Notes under the pieces: model-generated
Databases searched by the model: none
The model's input: the letters and a program-made list of their open reading frames with translations, nothing else
What the model was told of the DNA's origin: nothing
Shown: in pieces, positions 31,569 to 43,689 of the stretch
Layout of the letters: each line of letters opens with the position of its first letter
Numbering within the stretch: position 1 is the stretch's first letter
Assembly (NCBI GenBank): GCA_017654935.2
Contig: CM065699.1
Span: 39,245,950-39,309,949, forward strand
Origin: Phymorhynchus buccinoides
Taxonomy: Eukaryota > Mollusca > Gastropoda > Neogastropoda > Raphitomidae
DNA length: 64,000 nt
Direction: 5' to 3'
Made by a program: the position numbers and the translations under genes

Positions 31569-31740
31569 TACCATATTTTTCTGACTATAATGCGATATTT
31601 TTTCACCAGACTCACACCCCTGCACCTTATAACATGACTAATAAAATGGTAAGAAAATATAATCACAAAATCTGAAATTTTGGTAAAATTTGGAGGATGC
31701 GCCTTATACAAAGGTGCGCCTTATAATCAGAAAAATACGG
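31569..31740. mobile_element. Mariner-like MITE (CCATATTTTTCTGA type)
   Basis: TACCATATTTTTCTGACTAT left, inverse AATCAGAAAAATACGG right. Abuts the fold-back element at 31740. Confidence 0.65.
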
Positions 31741-32155
31741 TGGTAAAGGTCAAGATGTGCCACCCCCCCTACCTATCTCGGTTAATTGTATTTTTCCGTT
31801 ATTGCCTTTCTTACCATACATAAAGCTGTATTTTAGGAACATTTTTAGCTAATAACCTTTTTGGAATACTAACCCTAACCCTAACCCTAGCCCTAACCCT
31901 AACCCTACCCCCCACCGTATAAGACGGAAAAACGCAACGAACCACAACTGTGACAAATCGCGGTGTACTGCAGTACATAGTGGGGGGTAGGGTTAGGTTT
32001 AGGGGTAGGGTTAGGGTTAGGGTTAGTATTCCAAAAAGGTAATTAGCTACAAATGTTCCTAAAATACAGCTTTATGTATGGTAAGAAAGGCAAAAACGGA
32101 AAAATACAATTAACCGAGAAATGCATGGGGGGTGGCACATCTTTACCTTTACCAA
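31740..32155. mobile_element. Long fold-back element with TTAGGG arrays on both arms
   Basis: Arms of about 170 bases (31741-31910 and 31985-32155) are inverted copies. The outer TIR is TGGTAAAGGT...GATGTGCCACC. The inner end of the left arm is CTAACCCTAACCCTAACCC (31869-31908) and the right arm carries its inverse (31987-32027). The central 75 bases are unique. No ORF. Confidence 0.85.
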
Positions 32156-32227
32156 TGGTAAACGTTTTACAGTAAAGGCCACTTTGCATCTTTTGTGTTG
32201 AACTGAAGAGTACATGGGAATGTGACC

Positions 32228-32478
32228 AGCTCTGAGCGCATATGCATGAATGAGAGAAACACACTGAGCCTGTATCCCACATCGGCGAACGCTCCTTCTC
32301 TTTCCAGGCCCCCTCCACTTGGAATAAACTCCCTTTACCTCTCCGTTCTGACAACTCCCTTTCTTCATTTTAAGTCTCCTCTCAAAACTACTCTTTTCAA
32401 ATAATAGCCTGGTATATTTCTTTTCAAAGTACTGGTACTGTGCCCCTTCTATCCGCGTGTGTTTGTGTGCCTGCGTGT

Positions 32479-32520
<42 letters not shown>

Positions 32521-32700
32521 CGTGTGTGCGTGCATGCATGTAGTGCATTCGTGTATGTGTGTGTGTGTGTGTGTTTAGTGCGTGCGTGCGTGTGTGTGTG
32601 TATAATATTTTTTTATCATTTATTTATTCATATTGCTTGCTGGTTTATTCATTTATTATTGTAAGCGCTTAGGGCTTTTTTAAGATTATATCTGGGCATC
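32228..32700 (+). pseudogene. LINE C-terminus with microsatellite-bearing 3' UTR
   Basis: Reads SFSFQA, TWNKLPLPLRS and SSFxVSSQNYSFQ-type blocks with stops. Then a 3' UTR with a long (TG)n, then GTAAGCGCTTAGGGC. The inverted relative at 49105-48450 has the same order including the TG tract. Confidence 0.7.
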
Positions 32701-33081
32701 AATTTCTGGGTTAGGGTTTACAACATTAGTTGATTTATTTCCCTTGAGTTTGACTGTGACTATCTGCTGTTTTAGACAACTTTTAGCTATCCACCTCATG
32801 TTCTCTTTCCGTTTCATGAAAATAACCATAACCTAATCCTAAACCTATCCCTTTCCTGATCAAGGCGGAATGTTGCTTCTTAATGAGCAGATTGCGTTCA
32901 TGTTGACGGTCTGTGAGTAGCCAGGCGTCACTCTAACCCTTCTCCCCCCCTCCCCAGGTCAGTATGCATCTGCATTCATAGTTGACAGGGCCACACCGTG
33001 GCATAATCATCAACGAATTCGGGAAGAGCACGCCCTAATCTAAAGTTTTTTTATGACCTGGCCAGCCAGCACCCATTCAGC

Positions 33082-33378
33082 ATGCAATCAGCATTATGCC
33101 AAGCCATATTCACTGTTGTTAACAGCACAGCAGACATCAGTTGCTTTACTGGACTTCGGGTCCCCAAGTTTTTACCACAACAGGACCATCAACAAGATGA
33201 CGACGCGGTTGTCTCATACGTAGTGAATGCCCCCTCAGTTAAATCATTTGAGGCACGATTGGACAAGCTATGGCGCAACGAGCCTTTCAAATATAATACA
33301 GAAGAAGATCACCCAACGCGAGTTTTCAACTGGGAGCCGACGTCAGAGGCCGAGGAAGGCCTATTGTCGGAAGTATAA
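33082..33378 (+). pseudogene. LINE ORF2 C-terminal fragment feeding a tandem array
   Basis: Reads VVSYVVNAPSVKSFEARLDK then LWRNEPFKYNTEEDH. VVNA.SV.SF..RLDK.W is the terminal motif of CR1-like LINE proteins. The last 29 codons and stop are the first unit of the 82-bp array that follows. Confidence 0.7.
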
Positions 33379-34919
33379 TACAGAAGAAGATCACCCAACG
33401 CGAGTTTTCAACTGGGAGCCGACGTCAGAGGCCGAGGAAGGCCTATTGTCGGAAGTATAATACAGAAGAAGATCACCCAACACGAGTTTTCAACTGGGAG
33501 CCGAGGTCAGAGGCCGAGGAAGGCCTATTGTCGGAAGTATAATACAGAAGAAGATCACCCAATGCGAGTTTTCAACTGGGAGCCGACGTCAGAGGCCGAG
33601 GAAGGCCTATTGTCGGAAGTATAATACAGAAGAAGATCACCCAACGCGAGTTTTCAACTGGGAGCCGACGTCAGAGGCTGAGGAAGGCCTATTGTCGGAA
33701 GTATAATACAGAAGAAGATCACCCAACACGAGTTTTCAACTGGGAGCCGACGTCAGAGGCAGAGGAAGGCCTATTGTCGGAAGTATAATACAGAAGAAGA
33801 TCACCCAACGCGAGTTTTCAACTGGGAGCCGACGTCAGAGGCCGAGGAAGGCCTATTGTCGGAAGTATAATACAGAAGATCACCCAACGCGAGTTTTCAA
33901 CTGGGAGCCGACGTCAGAGGCCGAGGAAGGCCTATTGTCGGAAGTATAATACAGAAGAAGATCACCCAACACGAGTTTTCAACTGGGAGCCGACGTCAGA
34001 GGCCGAGGAAGGCCTATTGTCGGAAGTATAATACAGAAGATCACCCAACGCGAGTTTTCAACTGGGAGCCGACGTCAGAGGCCGAGGAAGGCCTATTGTC
34101 GGAAGTATAATACAGAAGAAGATCACCCAACACGAGTTTTCAACTGGGAGCCGACGTCAGAGGCCGAGGAAGGCCTATTGTCGGAAGTATAATACAGAAG
34201 AAGATCACCCAACACGAGTTTTCAACTGGGAGCCGACGTCAGAGGCCGAGGAAGGCCTATTGTCGGAAGTATAATACAGAAGAAGATCACCCAACGCGAG
34301 TTTTCAACTGGGAGCCGACGTCAGAGGCCGAGGAAGGCCTATTGTCGGAAGTATAATACAGAAGAAGATCACCCAACACGAGTTTTCAACTGGGAGCCGA
34401 CGTCAGAGGCAGAGGAAGGCCTATTGTCGGAAGTATAATACAGAAGAAGATCACCCAACGCGAGTTTTCAACTGGGAGCCGACGTCAGAGGCCGAGGAAG
34501 GCCTATTGTCGGAAGTATAATACAGAAGATCACCCAACGCGAGTTTTCAACTGGGAGCCGACGTCAGAGGCCGAGGAAGGCCTATTGTCGGAAGTATAAT
34601 ACAGAAGAAGATCACCCAACACGAGTTTTCAACTGGGAGCCGACGTCAGAGGCCGAGGAAGGCCTATTGTCGGAAGTATAATACAGAAGATCACCCAACG
34701 CGAGTTTTCAACTGGGAGCCGACGTCAGAGGCTGAGGAAGGCCTATTGTCGGAAGTATAATACAGAAGAAGATCACCCAACGCGAGTTTTCAACTGGGAG
34801 CCGACGTCAGAGGCCGAGGAAGGCCTATTGTCGGAAGTATAATACAGAAGAAGATCACCCAACGCGAGTTTTCAACTGGGAGCCGACGTCAGAGGCCGAG
34901 GAAGGCCTATTGTCGGAAG
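33286..34919. repeat. 82-bp tandem array, about 20 copies with higher-order structure
   Basis: The unit TACAGAAGAAGATCACCCAA...GGCCTATTGTCGGAAGTATAA is 82 bp; four copies lack one AAG (79 bp). The rare variants (GGCAGAGG, ACACGAG, short units) recur in the same order 650 bp apart (33751 versus 34401), so eight-unit blocks were duplicated. Each unit contains a stop, so it is not a protein repeat. Confidence 0.92.
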
Positions 34920-35165
34920 AGTTCCTGTGATTTCCTGTGAAGAAAGGAGAAGAGGAAAGCCTCATGGAAAATATGAGCTGGGAAGACCTTCAGAAGTGGA
35001 CGTTCTCTCCAACTCCCAATGAGAAAACTTGGGAACTTAGTTGGTAGGGGGGTAACTAAACTCAAGACTGCAACCTTAGTTTTATCTTGGTCAGTTCGTG
35101 TGTGTACAACTGTACATGTATGTGCCGTGATGCCGTGGCGTGATGATGATCATGATGTGCGTGTC
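34920..35165. other. Flank of the 82-bp array
   Basis: About 120 bases (34920-35046) continue with open sequence readable as SLMENMSWEDLQKWTFSPTP, possibly the original sequence 3' of the amplified LINE segment. No gene assigned. Confidence 0.3.
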
Positions 35166-35358
35166 GGGTTAAAATTCCTAGCTCGCTATATACTATAAGA
35201 CTGACTATTTGCGGCATTTTGCGACATTGAGCATGAACGACAAATTTCTTTTTTTTTTCTAGGGTTAGGGTTAGGTAAATGGTTCAAGTAACGAAAAAGT
35301 TAAATTTGTGGTTGTCGCAAATAGTCACTCTCATAGTAGCGAGCTAGGAATTTAACCC
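35166..35358. mobile_element. Fold-back MITE with telomere-like core
   Basis: Inverted arms GGGTTAAAATTCCTAGCTCG and CGAGCTAGGAATTTAACCC. The interior contains CTAGGGTTAGGGTTAGG at 35262-35278. 193 bp. Confidence 0.78.
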
Positions 35359-35589
35359 TTACAGCAGTGCGCCCGCGTGTGTGTGTGTGAAATTACTGAA
35401 AAGCGTCAAAACGATGACGGCGGATGCTGAATGAAAGAAGAAATATGGATTCAGTAGTGCCTTTTTTGTATTTGAATAATTGTCCTACCTGAATACCTAC
35501 CTTCGTTAGTACCTTTGTGGCCTTGTGTATGTGGAAGCATTGGTGTACCACGATTTAAGATCATGGACGTTAGCTCCCTTGTCAAGATT

Positions 35590-36499
35590 ACCTTTCATCC
35601 TGGGCCCAGTACTTTTTACAGTTTTTATAAATGATCTCCCAGAAGACATACAAAGTGCATGCAAGATATTTGCAGATGATACTAAAGTGTATAATCGTTC
35701 CCAAAATTCAGATGTACTGCAAAACGATATTAACAGACTCATAGAATGGTCAGAGAAGTGGAATTTATATTTTAACGCAGGAAAATGCAAGGTTATGCAC
35801 GTGGGGTACAATAATCCAAGTATAGCATATGAAATTACTCATGGCTCATCTAAGCATGTTTTAGATACTTGTACAGAGGAGAAGGACCTAGGGGTTATAT
35901 TTGATTCAAAACTCAAATTTGATAAGCACATCACAACAGCGATAAATAAAGCCAGTAGGATGCTGGGCTTGATCAGAAGGAGTTTTAAAAACTTAAATAA
36001 AGAGGTGTTCATAAATCTTTACAAATGTTTAATACGGCCTCATCTTGAGTATGGCAATATAATTTGGAATCCCTTTCTTAAACGACAGTCCAGTGCAATT
36101 GAGAAGGTACAGAGGAGAGCAACCAAACTGATAAAATCCATGAAAAATTTGGATTATGAGGACAGGCTAAGTAAATTACTTTAATTAGACTTGCCATCTT
36201 TAAAATACAGAAGACTAAGGGGAGATTTGATAAATGTTTACAAGATTCTTCAAGGCACTGACAATACTAACAAAGGCTTGTTTCACTTGTCTAACGAAAT
36301 AAGAACCCGTAATAGTGAACTTAAGATCCTAACCAGGTACAGCAGAACTAACATTAGAAAAAACTTTTTTTCTAACAGAGTCACCCAATATTGGAACAAC
36401 CTCCCTGCACATACTAAACTGGCCTCAGATACTAACAAATTCAAAAACCTCCTAGACAGTGATCCAAAAATTGCCCTGTTAAAGTACATCCATGATTAG
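35590..36499 (+). pseudogene. CR1/jockey-type LINE reverse transcriptase C-terminal half
   Basis: Reads GPVLFTVFINDLP, then the FADDT catalytic box, WNLYFNAGKCKVMHVG, KDLGVIF, RPHLEYGNIIWNP, EKVQRRATKLI and NFFSNRVTQYWNNLP. The frame is open apart from one TAA at 36182-36184. It is 5'-truncated before the RT fingers. A 3' UTR of about 100 bases follows. Only one disabling change in 300 codons suggests a fairly young insertion. Confidence 0.9.
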
Positions 36500-36710
36500 T
36501 GCATCAATATGGATGCTAAAAACGGCCACAGCAATTGCCAAACTAACCAAAAGGAAGGACGCATTGAGAGGCTGCAAGGCCTGGTCGTCCAAATACCTGA
36601 CCTGACCTTTCATGAAGTATGGACGCAACTTTCGATTCAGAAAAATGGCCACACACCCACATTGGAAATACGAAAAAGTTGAGTCAAGTAATCACATGAA
36701 CACATACCCC

Positions 36711-36894
<184 letters not shown>

Positions 36895-36997
36895 TCTGTG
36901 TGTCTGTCTCACTCTTCAATCTTCAAATGTTTTGCCAGTGGTCACGCCGTCTAATTAGACTATTATATAGTGACTTATAATGAGAGACTTAGTGGGA

Positions 36998-37188
36998 TTT
37001 TTTTCACGCCAGAGGGCATAGCGCTCGTGTGGGACTAATCCTCTCTATATTATTAGTTGGGGATAAAGAAAGAGAGAGAGACAGTGAGTGGTCCTACCAT
37101 CTCTCTCTCTCTCTCTCTCACTACGCCCAAGTAAGAAAATCGCGTGATAAGCCCCTAGTGCATTGACTGCCCTCTGGCGTGAAAAATA
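36998..37188. mobile_element. TIR element, TTCACGCCAGAGGGCA family
   Basis: TTTTTTTCACGCCAGAGGGC left, inverse GCCCTCTGGCGTGAAAAATA right. 191 bp; interior (GA)n/(TC)n. Confidence 0.7.
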
Positions 37189-37278
37189 TCGCCATAGGTC
37201 GACCATTGGAGGCTGTGCAATGCGCATACTACTTTTAGGAAAAAGCCCCACCAAGCAAACAAAACCTGTCCTATCTTA

Positions 37279-37281
<3 letters not shown>

Positions 37282-37365
<84 letters not shown>
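37282..37365. repeat. (TG)n microsatellite, about 42 units
   Basis: Uninterrupted TG run, Z-DNA prone. Confidence 0.95.
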
Positions 37366-37366
<1 letters not shown>

Positions 37367-39177
37367 TATGCAAAATTGAAAATGAGACGAGCATACGTGT
37401 TGACAACATTTTTATTTTTGACGCTTGAATGTTCTTGAAGTTGAAGTTGAACTTTAGATGTGATTGATGCCTGTTCACCATTCAAGGTGATGATACTTAG
37501 AAGTTGTGAGCGTGTGGTGGTGCGAACGACTAAGTCATTGACAGCATTCTGTCCATCCTTCCTTGTCAAAGACTAAAATTCGGAACGTCCCTTCTATGCT
37601 TTAGGTTTTGTTTGTTTCGTTTTGCTTTATTTTTAATCATTACTTTTTATGTGTGTTACCAAAGCAGACAATGACGTACTGAAAACATAATGTGGCCTGT
37701 CGATTGACGTGATAGTGTACAGTTTATTTGATTTAAAGATTTAAAAGCTCTAAACATCGGGTTTTGGTTCCATGTTGTCAATGGTTGGATCTGCAAGCTA
37801 CTCATAGCATTGGTTCTTTGTTTTTGTTTTAGGTTTTACGCTAATAATATCACGACAAACATCAAGTTTTACATCCGTTTCTATTTATAGCGTAATCCAT
37901 CTAGCGATAGCTGGCGACCCAAAAGGTAAATGTATGTAAATTGGACATGAAAAATGGTTATAAATGAAGATAGATTATTTGCATCTTATTGACATTTTGT
38001 GTATGACTAGACTATCAATATATTGTATGACTGACACTCGTGTTTTGATTAAAGTAGATCTATATTATACACGATCTAGTGATCAATTTTCACTTTTCAC
38101 TTTAGACTTGTCACTTTAGACTAGTACTCAGTAGTAGTACTACTACTGAGTACTACAGAGTACTACTACTAGTACCTACTATACTACTACTAGTGACTAG
38201 TGAGTAGTGACTACTAGTACTAGGGCGGCAGTAGGACCTAGTCTAGTAACCCTTATTAGTAGCTGGCGTTTATATATCCAAGTTGGATTCTGCCACTGCC
38301 AGCGTCTAGGGTGGTTATAAAATTTAAAAAAAATATTTACTTTTTGTCAAATCCTAATGAAATTTATGTCATTGGAAAGAGCCCGACAAGACCTTTAAAA
38401 TGATACCCAAATTATAAACATCGGTCGAATATTGAGAAAGTTACGACGTTTTAAAATGTTAGCTTTTTTTACATGAGCTATATAAGAAAAAGTTGATCAA
38501 GGTTACCGGCCCTTACCGTATCAAGGTTTGGATGAATAAAACAGCCATAACTTTTTCTTTTTTTTACCAATAAACAAAACATTGGTACCAAAATAAAGCT
38601 TATTCAAAGGGGCAACATCAACCCCAAACATTAGACAGATTAGGCCTAAGCTTTTTGTGCGACTCACAAGATCGCAACATCAACATGCGCGTGACAGAAA
38701 ACATGTCAGACAGTCTTCGACGTAACACCTCCCGACTTGTGGAGACCTTGAGCAGCATTGCGATTTATTCTAGATGCACCAAATTTGGTGTACTTGTAGA
38801 AAAATAATTAAATGTAACTGCGCATTTGTTTTAAAGAATTATGTAATTACCGTTCAGAAATGATAAACGAATGAATTGGACCCAAATATTGGATCGCTTG
38901 TCTCTCGCGATCGGCCGTCTTCGCGTAAAAAAAGATCGTTCCCGAATGACCGAGTAGGTGTCTGCTTCCCGAAAGAAAGAAACTCGGATGGTCAGCGCCA
39001 AGAATAACCACCAATAAAAACAAGCAAAGGAAGTGACCGTTTGGCACATAGCCAAAATCGCGGTTCGGATTTTCAACGAGAAAAATCGCTGCGGCTTGAC
39101 CTAATTCCGTCGTTCCTACCAGCGTCGACCCATAAACTATAAAGATATCAAGATCAACCCTAGAGATTAGAGTAATG
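37366..39177. other. Intergenic, no gene seen
   Basis: AT-rich. 38100-38225 is a dense cluster of TAC/TAG trinucleotides forming overlapping palindromes (ACTAGTACT, GTAGTACTAC). A second TAGTAG run is at 39763-39797. No exon recognised on either strand. Confidence 0.5.
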
Positions 39178-39219
39178 TACTTCACTAGAAATTCTCAGTT
39201 GACTCTCCATGGAGAGGTG

Positions 39220-39408
39220 GCCATCAACACCCCACACCAGCCAGTCCCCCATCACGACAGACTCACTCACAGGCCTACCTACTTCCTGCCTGTAAAACAA
39301 ATTACAGGAAGTACTCATTCTTTCCAAGGGCTGTGAGTGAGTGGAACTCTCTTCCACCTGAGGCAATATCATCAGCCTCAGTGGAGGAATTCAAATCCCG
39401 GATCTGAG
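39220..39408 (+). pseudogene. LINE ORF C-terminal fragment
   Basis: Frame reads HSFFPRAVSEWNSLPPEAIS then VEEFKSRI stop, the terminal motif of CR1/jockey-type LINEs. Followed by C-rich low complexity (39411-39545). Confidence 0.75.
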
Positions 39409-39907
39409 CCCCCTCCCCTCCCCCCTCCCCCCCCCCCCTCATTCCACCACCCCCCCCCCTTCCTCCCTGTCCTCACCCTTCCGTTGTCTCAACGGAGTCA
39501 ACTCCATGCCCCCTGTCCAGGTCCCCCCCCCCCCCTCCCAAGTCATGCCCTCACCCCCTCCCATTCAATCCTGCATTGAGCTGATCATCCGGGCAGCAAG
39601 TCCTTCATACAACTAACAAGTCTCCTGATTAGTTGGAAACCCCCCACGTCGTAAGCGTCATAATAATCAAATTGTTGATGGAGGATGCTATATATGCAAG
39701 AAGAAGACCGAGATTTCTTCTTTTTCTTCTCTTTGGTGCTCACGATCATTTAATTGATCATTCTAGTAGTAGTAGTAGTAGTAGTACTAGTAGTAGATAG
39801 GGACAAAATAAGCCGTCAAGCTTTTTAGAGAGTCCCATCTTTTTACAATCAGTATTACATACAAGTACTGGTCAAGGTTTATTGTGGTCAAATTTTCCTA
39901 AAATTAG

Positions 39908-40800
39908 CTACTCATCAAAGCTTCTAAATAAATTTAAATAATTTGGAGATTTGTCGAGACGATTTTTGAACAAGTTAGTATTAGGTGCACATTTTAATTC
40001 GTTAGTTAATTCATTCCAATTGTTAGCAACTCTATTGCTGAAGCAATGTTTCCTTATGTTAGTGTTGAAACGTTTAATAAAGACCTTGCCGTAAGGCTTT
40101 CTAGTCGCACTGTAATGTGGTTCACTAAAGAATTTCCCCCAAGATAAATCTACATGACCATTAAATATCTTATGCGCTTCTATAAGATCTCTTATTCTCC
40201 TGCCTTTCAAAGAGTGAAAATTTAGATAAACCAGTCTATTTTCATAACTCATATTTTTGCACTCTTTAACAAGTTTAGTGGCTCTGCGCTGAACTTTTTC
40301 ATTGGCTTTAGATTGGTATTTGAACATTGGAGACCATATGATGTTACCATATTCTAGATATGGTCTTACTAATGATTTATATAATTTAATAAAAAATATC
40401 ACGGTCAATATTTAGAAATGTCCTTTTGATCAATCCTATCATTTGGCAGGCTTTACTAACGCAATTCTGGATATGTGTATTGAAAGATAAATCTTTATCA
40501 AAAGTCACCCCAAGATCTTTTTCGTGATCACATGTTGTTAGTGAGCGTAGCTTGTTGTCCTTTAACATAGTATATTCAACATTAGGATTAGATTTACCAA
40601 TATGCATAACTTTACACTTGCCCGTGTTAAAATACAGGTTCCACCTTTCTGTCCAAACATCTAATTTATCTAGATCCTTCTGTAATGAATTACTACCAGT
40701 ACCACAAGACCTGTTAAAAACTTTAGTATCATCAGCAAAAATTTTGTAGGATGATTCGACACATTCAGGTAAATCATTAATAAAAATCCCCCACTGAAAT
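39908..40800 (-). pseudogene. CR1/jockey-type LINE RT C-terminus, frameshifted
   Basis: Minus-strand blocks: FADDTKVF, WNLYFNTGKCKVMHIGKSNP, KDLGVTFDKDLSFNTHI, RPYLEYGNIIWSP, EKVQRRATKLV and CFSNRVANNWNELTN, then stop. A frameshift lies at about 40386-40407. Same general clade as 35590 but clearly a different subfamily. Confidence 0.88.
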
Positions 40801-40854
40801 TAGTGAAAAACATGGGGTCGGTTCCAATTGCTAAAGCCTTTTTTAGTTTTTAGT

Positions 40855-41505
40855 AAATCAAATCAAAATCAAATCAAATTCACTTTATTATCTCCCAAGG
40901 AGAAATTTTGTTCAGGTGCCAGAATAACAAAGACATCGACATTCAGCATGCATGAATAGGAGCAAAAGTTACACATAATACACACTTAAAGATACACATT
41001 ATATGTGGATACATACACGTCTAAGGATAAGCATGCATAGCTTCTTTTAACATGATGAACACACATTTAAGCCTAAAAGGATCATGAGTTTAGGAGGTGG
41101 ATGGATCTGGGGATGAAGGATTTCTGTGCCCTGGAGTTGACTTTAAAAGTTTTGTAGTGACGTCCAGAAGGTAATAGTTCGTAATGTTTGTTCAAAACAT
41201 GGGAGGTGTCATTTACAATCTTCCTGGCTTTATGCTTGGTTCGTCTTTCATACATCTCATACAAACCCCATCTCTCTCTTTCCAACAACTTTACTACACA
41301 CATTCACCACATCATCCAGCACACGCTTGTTCTTCAAACACAGACTTCCAAACCAACACATGAAGGAAACAGTAAGCACAGACTCAATGCAGCTACTATA
41401 GTACGTATGCAAAATGTTTGAGTTAACACCAATGTTTCTCAGTCTGTGCAAAATAAACAATCTTGATTGAAAGCCACTAAAGGGCTTAAGCTGCTGCATG
41501 GACAT
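40855..41505 (-). pseudogene. L2/Rex-like LINE 3' end
   Basis: Minus-strand blocks LRNIGVNSNILHTYYSS, TVSFMCWFGSL, VNVCSKVVG, KARKIVNDTSHVLNKHYELL and PSGRHYKTF, with frame breaks. The 3' end terminates in (AAATC)n-type repeats at 40857-40885, typical of this LINE group. Confidence 0.8.
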
Positions 41506-41674
41506 AGCGGTGTTTATGTTTTAGTGACCCAGCCTGCTCGCGCTCATTCAATCTTGATAATAATAATAATCAGCATTTTTAGGGCGCCCTTTCTATTTTG
41601 AGTTTACAGCGCTTTACAAGTATAAAACAAAACATAAACTACTACGGTAAAGAAGCCAACTAACAGTTAGAGTC

Positions 41675-41850
41675 GCCGCTCATAGTCCAACGGGTTTGCG
41701 AGTGTGCTGGTTCGAACCCAGCTGGTCACGGTGTTGTATCCTTGGGAAAGATACTTTACTCCTATTTCCTGGTCCTTCGGATGAGACCTAAAACCGAGGT
41801 CCCAGTGTGCGAACGCATGCACAAATCGTATGTGCATGTTACTGTTTAAA
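41675..41850 (+). repeat. tRNA-derived SINE
   Basis: A-box-like TAGTCCAACGGG, B box GGTTCGAACCC, then TATCCTTGGGAAAGATACTT and the central block CTTCGGATGAGACCTAAAAC/GAGGTCCC shared with 29400-29580. An (AAG)n run follows at 41985. Confidence 0.68.
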
Positions 41851-42146
41851 GACCATTCTAATATTCGGTACGAGTAGGCCGTGTGTAGGCCGGATGACAC
41901 GAACTCACAAAGCATGCATCCTGTGCGCCAATAGCAGTCTAAATGAAGACTTTGGGCGTGGGGCAGGATAAACATTCCGAATCGGAAGAAGAAGAAGAAC
42001 AGTCAGCCAACATCAATAAAGATTGAATAAACCGCCTCTGCGCAATCTCTCCCCATCGCAGTTGTACCAGACTACTGGATTGTAGCGACATAAAAAAAAA
42101 AAATAATAAAAAATTATTTTAAAGAAGAAGAAGAAAATTATATCAA

Positions 42147-42870
42147 CCATCCTAGGGGTCGTGCTAGTGTTTTTGAAAACGCGTTTTGCTTACGTGACGT
42201 CGGCAAAAAAATGCGTAAGGGATTCAAAAGATCGCGTCAAAGAACAAAATGATAAATCAAGCTAAAATTAAAAACAATGAAAACAATACCAGTAACAAAA
42301 GCTTGCATTTTTATTCTCTAACCAGTCATTTTCAAAGATAGAAGTCTGGCAATTGTGCAACAACGCGCTCATTTCGCGCCAAACGCTTCATTTATGTCAC
42401 AGTTAATTGACTGGAATCTGGATATCCAGTGGCCAAGCACCATGAAAGGAAGCAAAGGCTGGAAGGGGGTGGGGAGATGGGGTGGGGGTGGAGTCAGACA
42501 ATGCGCTTACAGTGATTTTCCCGACACACTGCACTGCGCCTATGTCACAGCAGTACTGGACGAAATCTGGATAACGAATGAAAGAGAAAGTTCTCTTGTA
42601 CGTCGATGGAGAAAGGATGGGATACTTACCTCCTCTGAAAGCAAGTGGCACTTTTCTATAGTCTGTTCCAATGTTTGGTGTAGCAGAACCACTATACGTG
42701 TAAAGACCATAGGACTTCTAAAGTCTGATTCACCATCTAGACTCAGATGCGATTTTGAGCGGACGTCATTTTGCGTACGGGTTATGCGTAAACGCCGTAA
42801 AAATGCGTCGGCGATTTTTAAAACGTGTCAAATACGCAAGAAACATGCGTTAGCGCGACCCCTGCCATCC
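42147..42870. mobile_element. hAT-like element, (C)AGGGGTCG termini, 6-bp duplication
   Basis: Left TAGGGGTCGTGCTAGTG, right inverse GTTAGCGCGACCCCTG. Exact CCATCC on both flanks (42147-42152, 42865-42870). The body is rich in ATGCGTAA/TTACGCAT motifs. A long ORF inside has no recognised domain. Confidence 0.68.
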
Positions 42871-43411
42871 TAACCATACACAGAGGTTCTGTTATTCTGT
42901 TAATCGAAAATTCTCGGTATTTGACGGGGACAAATATTGAAGCCGCCCATCAGGGAAGGGTGGGAGACGGCATCATGTTACGGCAGAAGTCTCAGTGCGT
43001 GTCTGAGTGCGGGTGCATTTGCACGCAAAACAGAGCTTCTGCTCTAATCCCAGGCATGAAAACAGCTCCGCCGTTTCCGCAGAAAATTGTTACAAATGCG
43101 ACCGCGATATTATTCTCAAACGGCACGGTCCGTAACTGGTCGAGTGTATGCTTGTGGTTGGGAGTAAAAATGGCCGACCTAGCGACCGCATGATCAGTGT
43201 GCTTGAGTGTTTGAAGTATCTCCCCCCTCCCCCAAACAAAAATGTCTTCTTTTTTTTTTAACATTAGTTTTCATTCCTGAATCAGTGGGGATGGGTGAAA
43301 ATTGTCCCAGGACGGAAAATGTTTCACTTCCATATTTTTAATTTTTTTACCTCGTCCATCACCAGATAAAGATAAAAGCTAGCGGAACCTCTGATGCAAG
43401 TCATTGCACAC

Positions 43412-43434
43412 GCACGCGCACGCGCACACCTGGA

Positions 43435-43465
<31 letters not shown>

Positions 43466-43470
43466 CTGGA

Positions 43471-43509
<39 letters not shown>

Positions 43510-43635
43510 GGACAAACACACACACACAAACACCAACACACCCACACACAGCACAGCTGGACAAACACACACACACACACACACACACACCTGGACAAAC
43601 ACACACACCAACACCAACACACACACACACACAGC
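43412..43635. repeat. Compound CA minisatellite
   Basis: CACCTGGACAAA or CAGCTGGACAAA blocks alternate with (CA)n at least five times. The E-box CANNTG recurs in each block. It produces Cys/Val and His/Thr ORFs. Confidence 0.85.
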
Positions 43636-43689
43636 ACAGCTGTAGGGCAGAAAACAGGACAAGAAAGAAATCGGAAGTAATCTGGAACA

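Noticed and set aside
31869..32027. Chromosome end (true telomere)
   Set aside because: TTAGGG runs are short, interrupted, in opposite orientation on two arms and surrounded by unique sequence, so they are interstitial.
33286..34919. Possible CRISPR array or protein-repeat gene
   Set aside because: Continuous tandem repeat without spacers, in a eukaryotic context, with a stop in each unit.
42355..42873. 172-residue ORF as a host gene
   Set aside because: It lies wholly inside a TIR element with a target duplication and shows no recognised domain.
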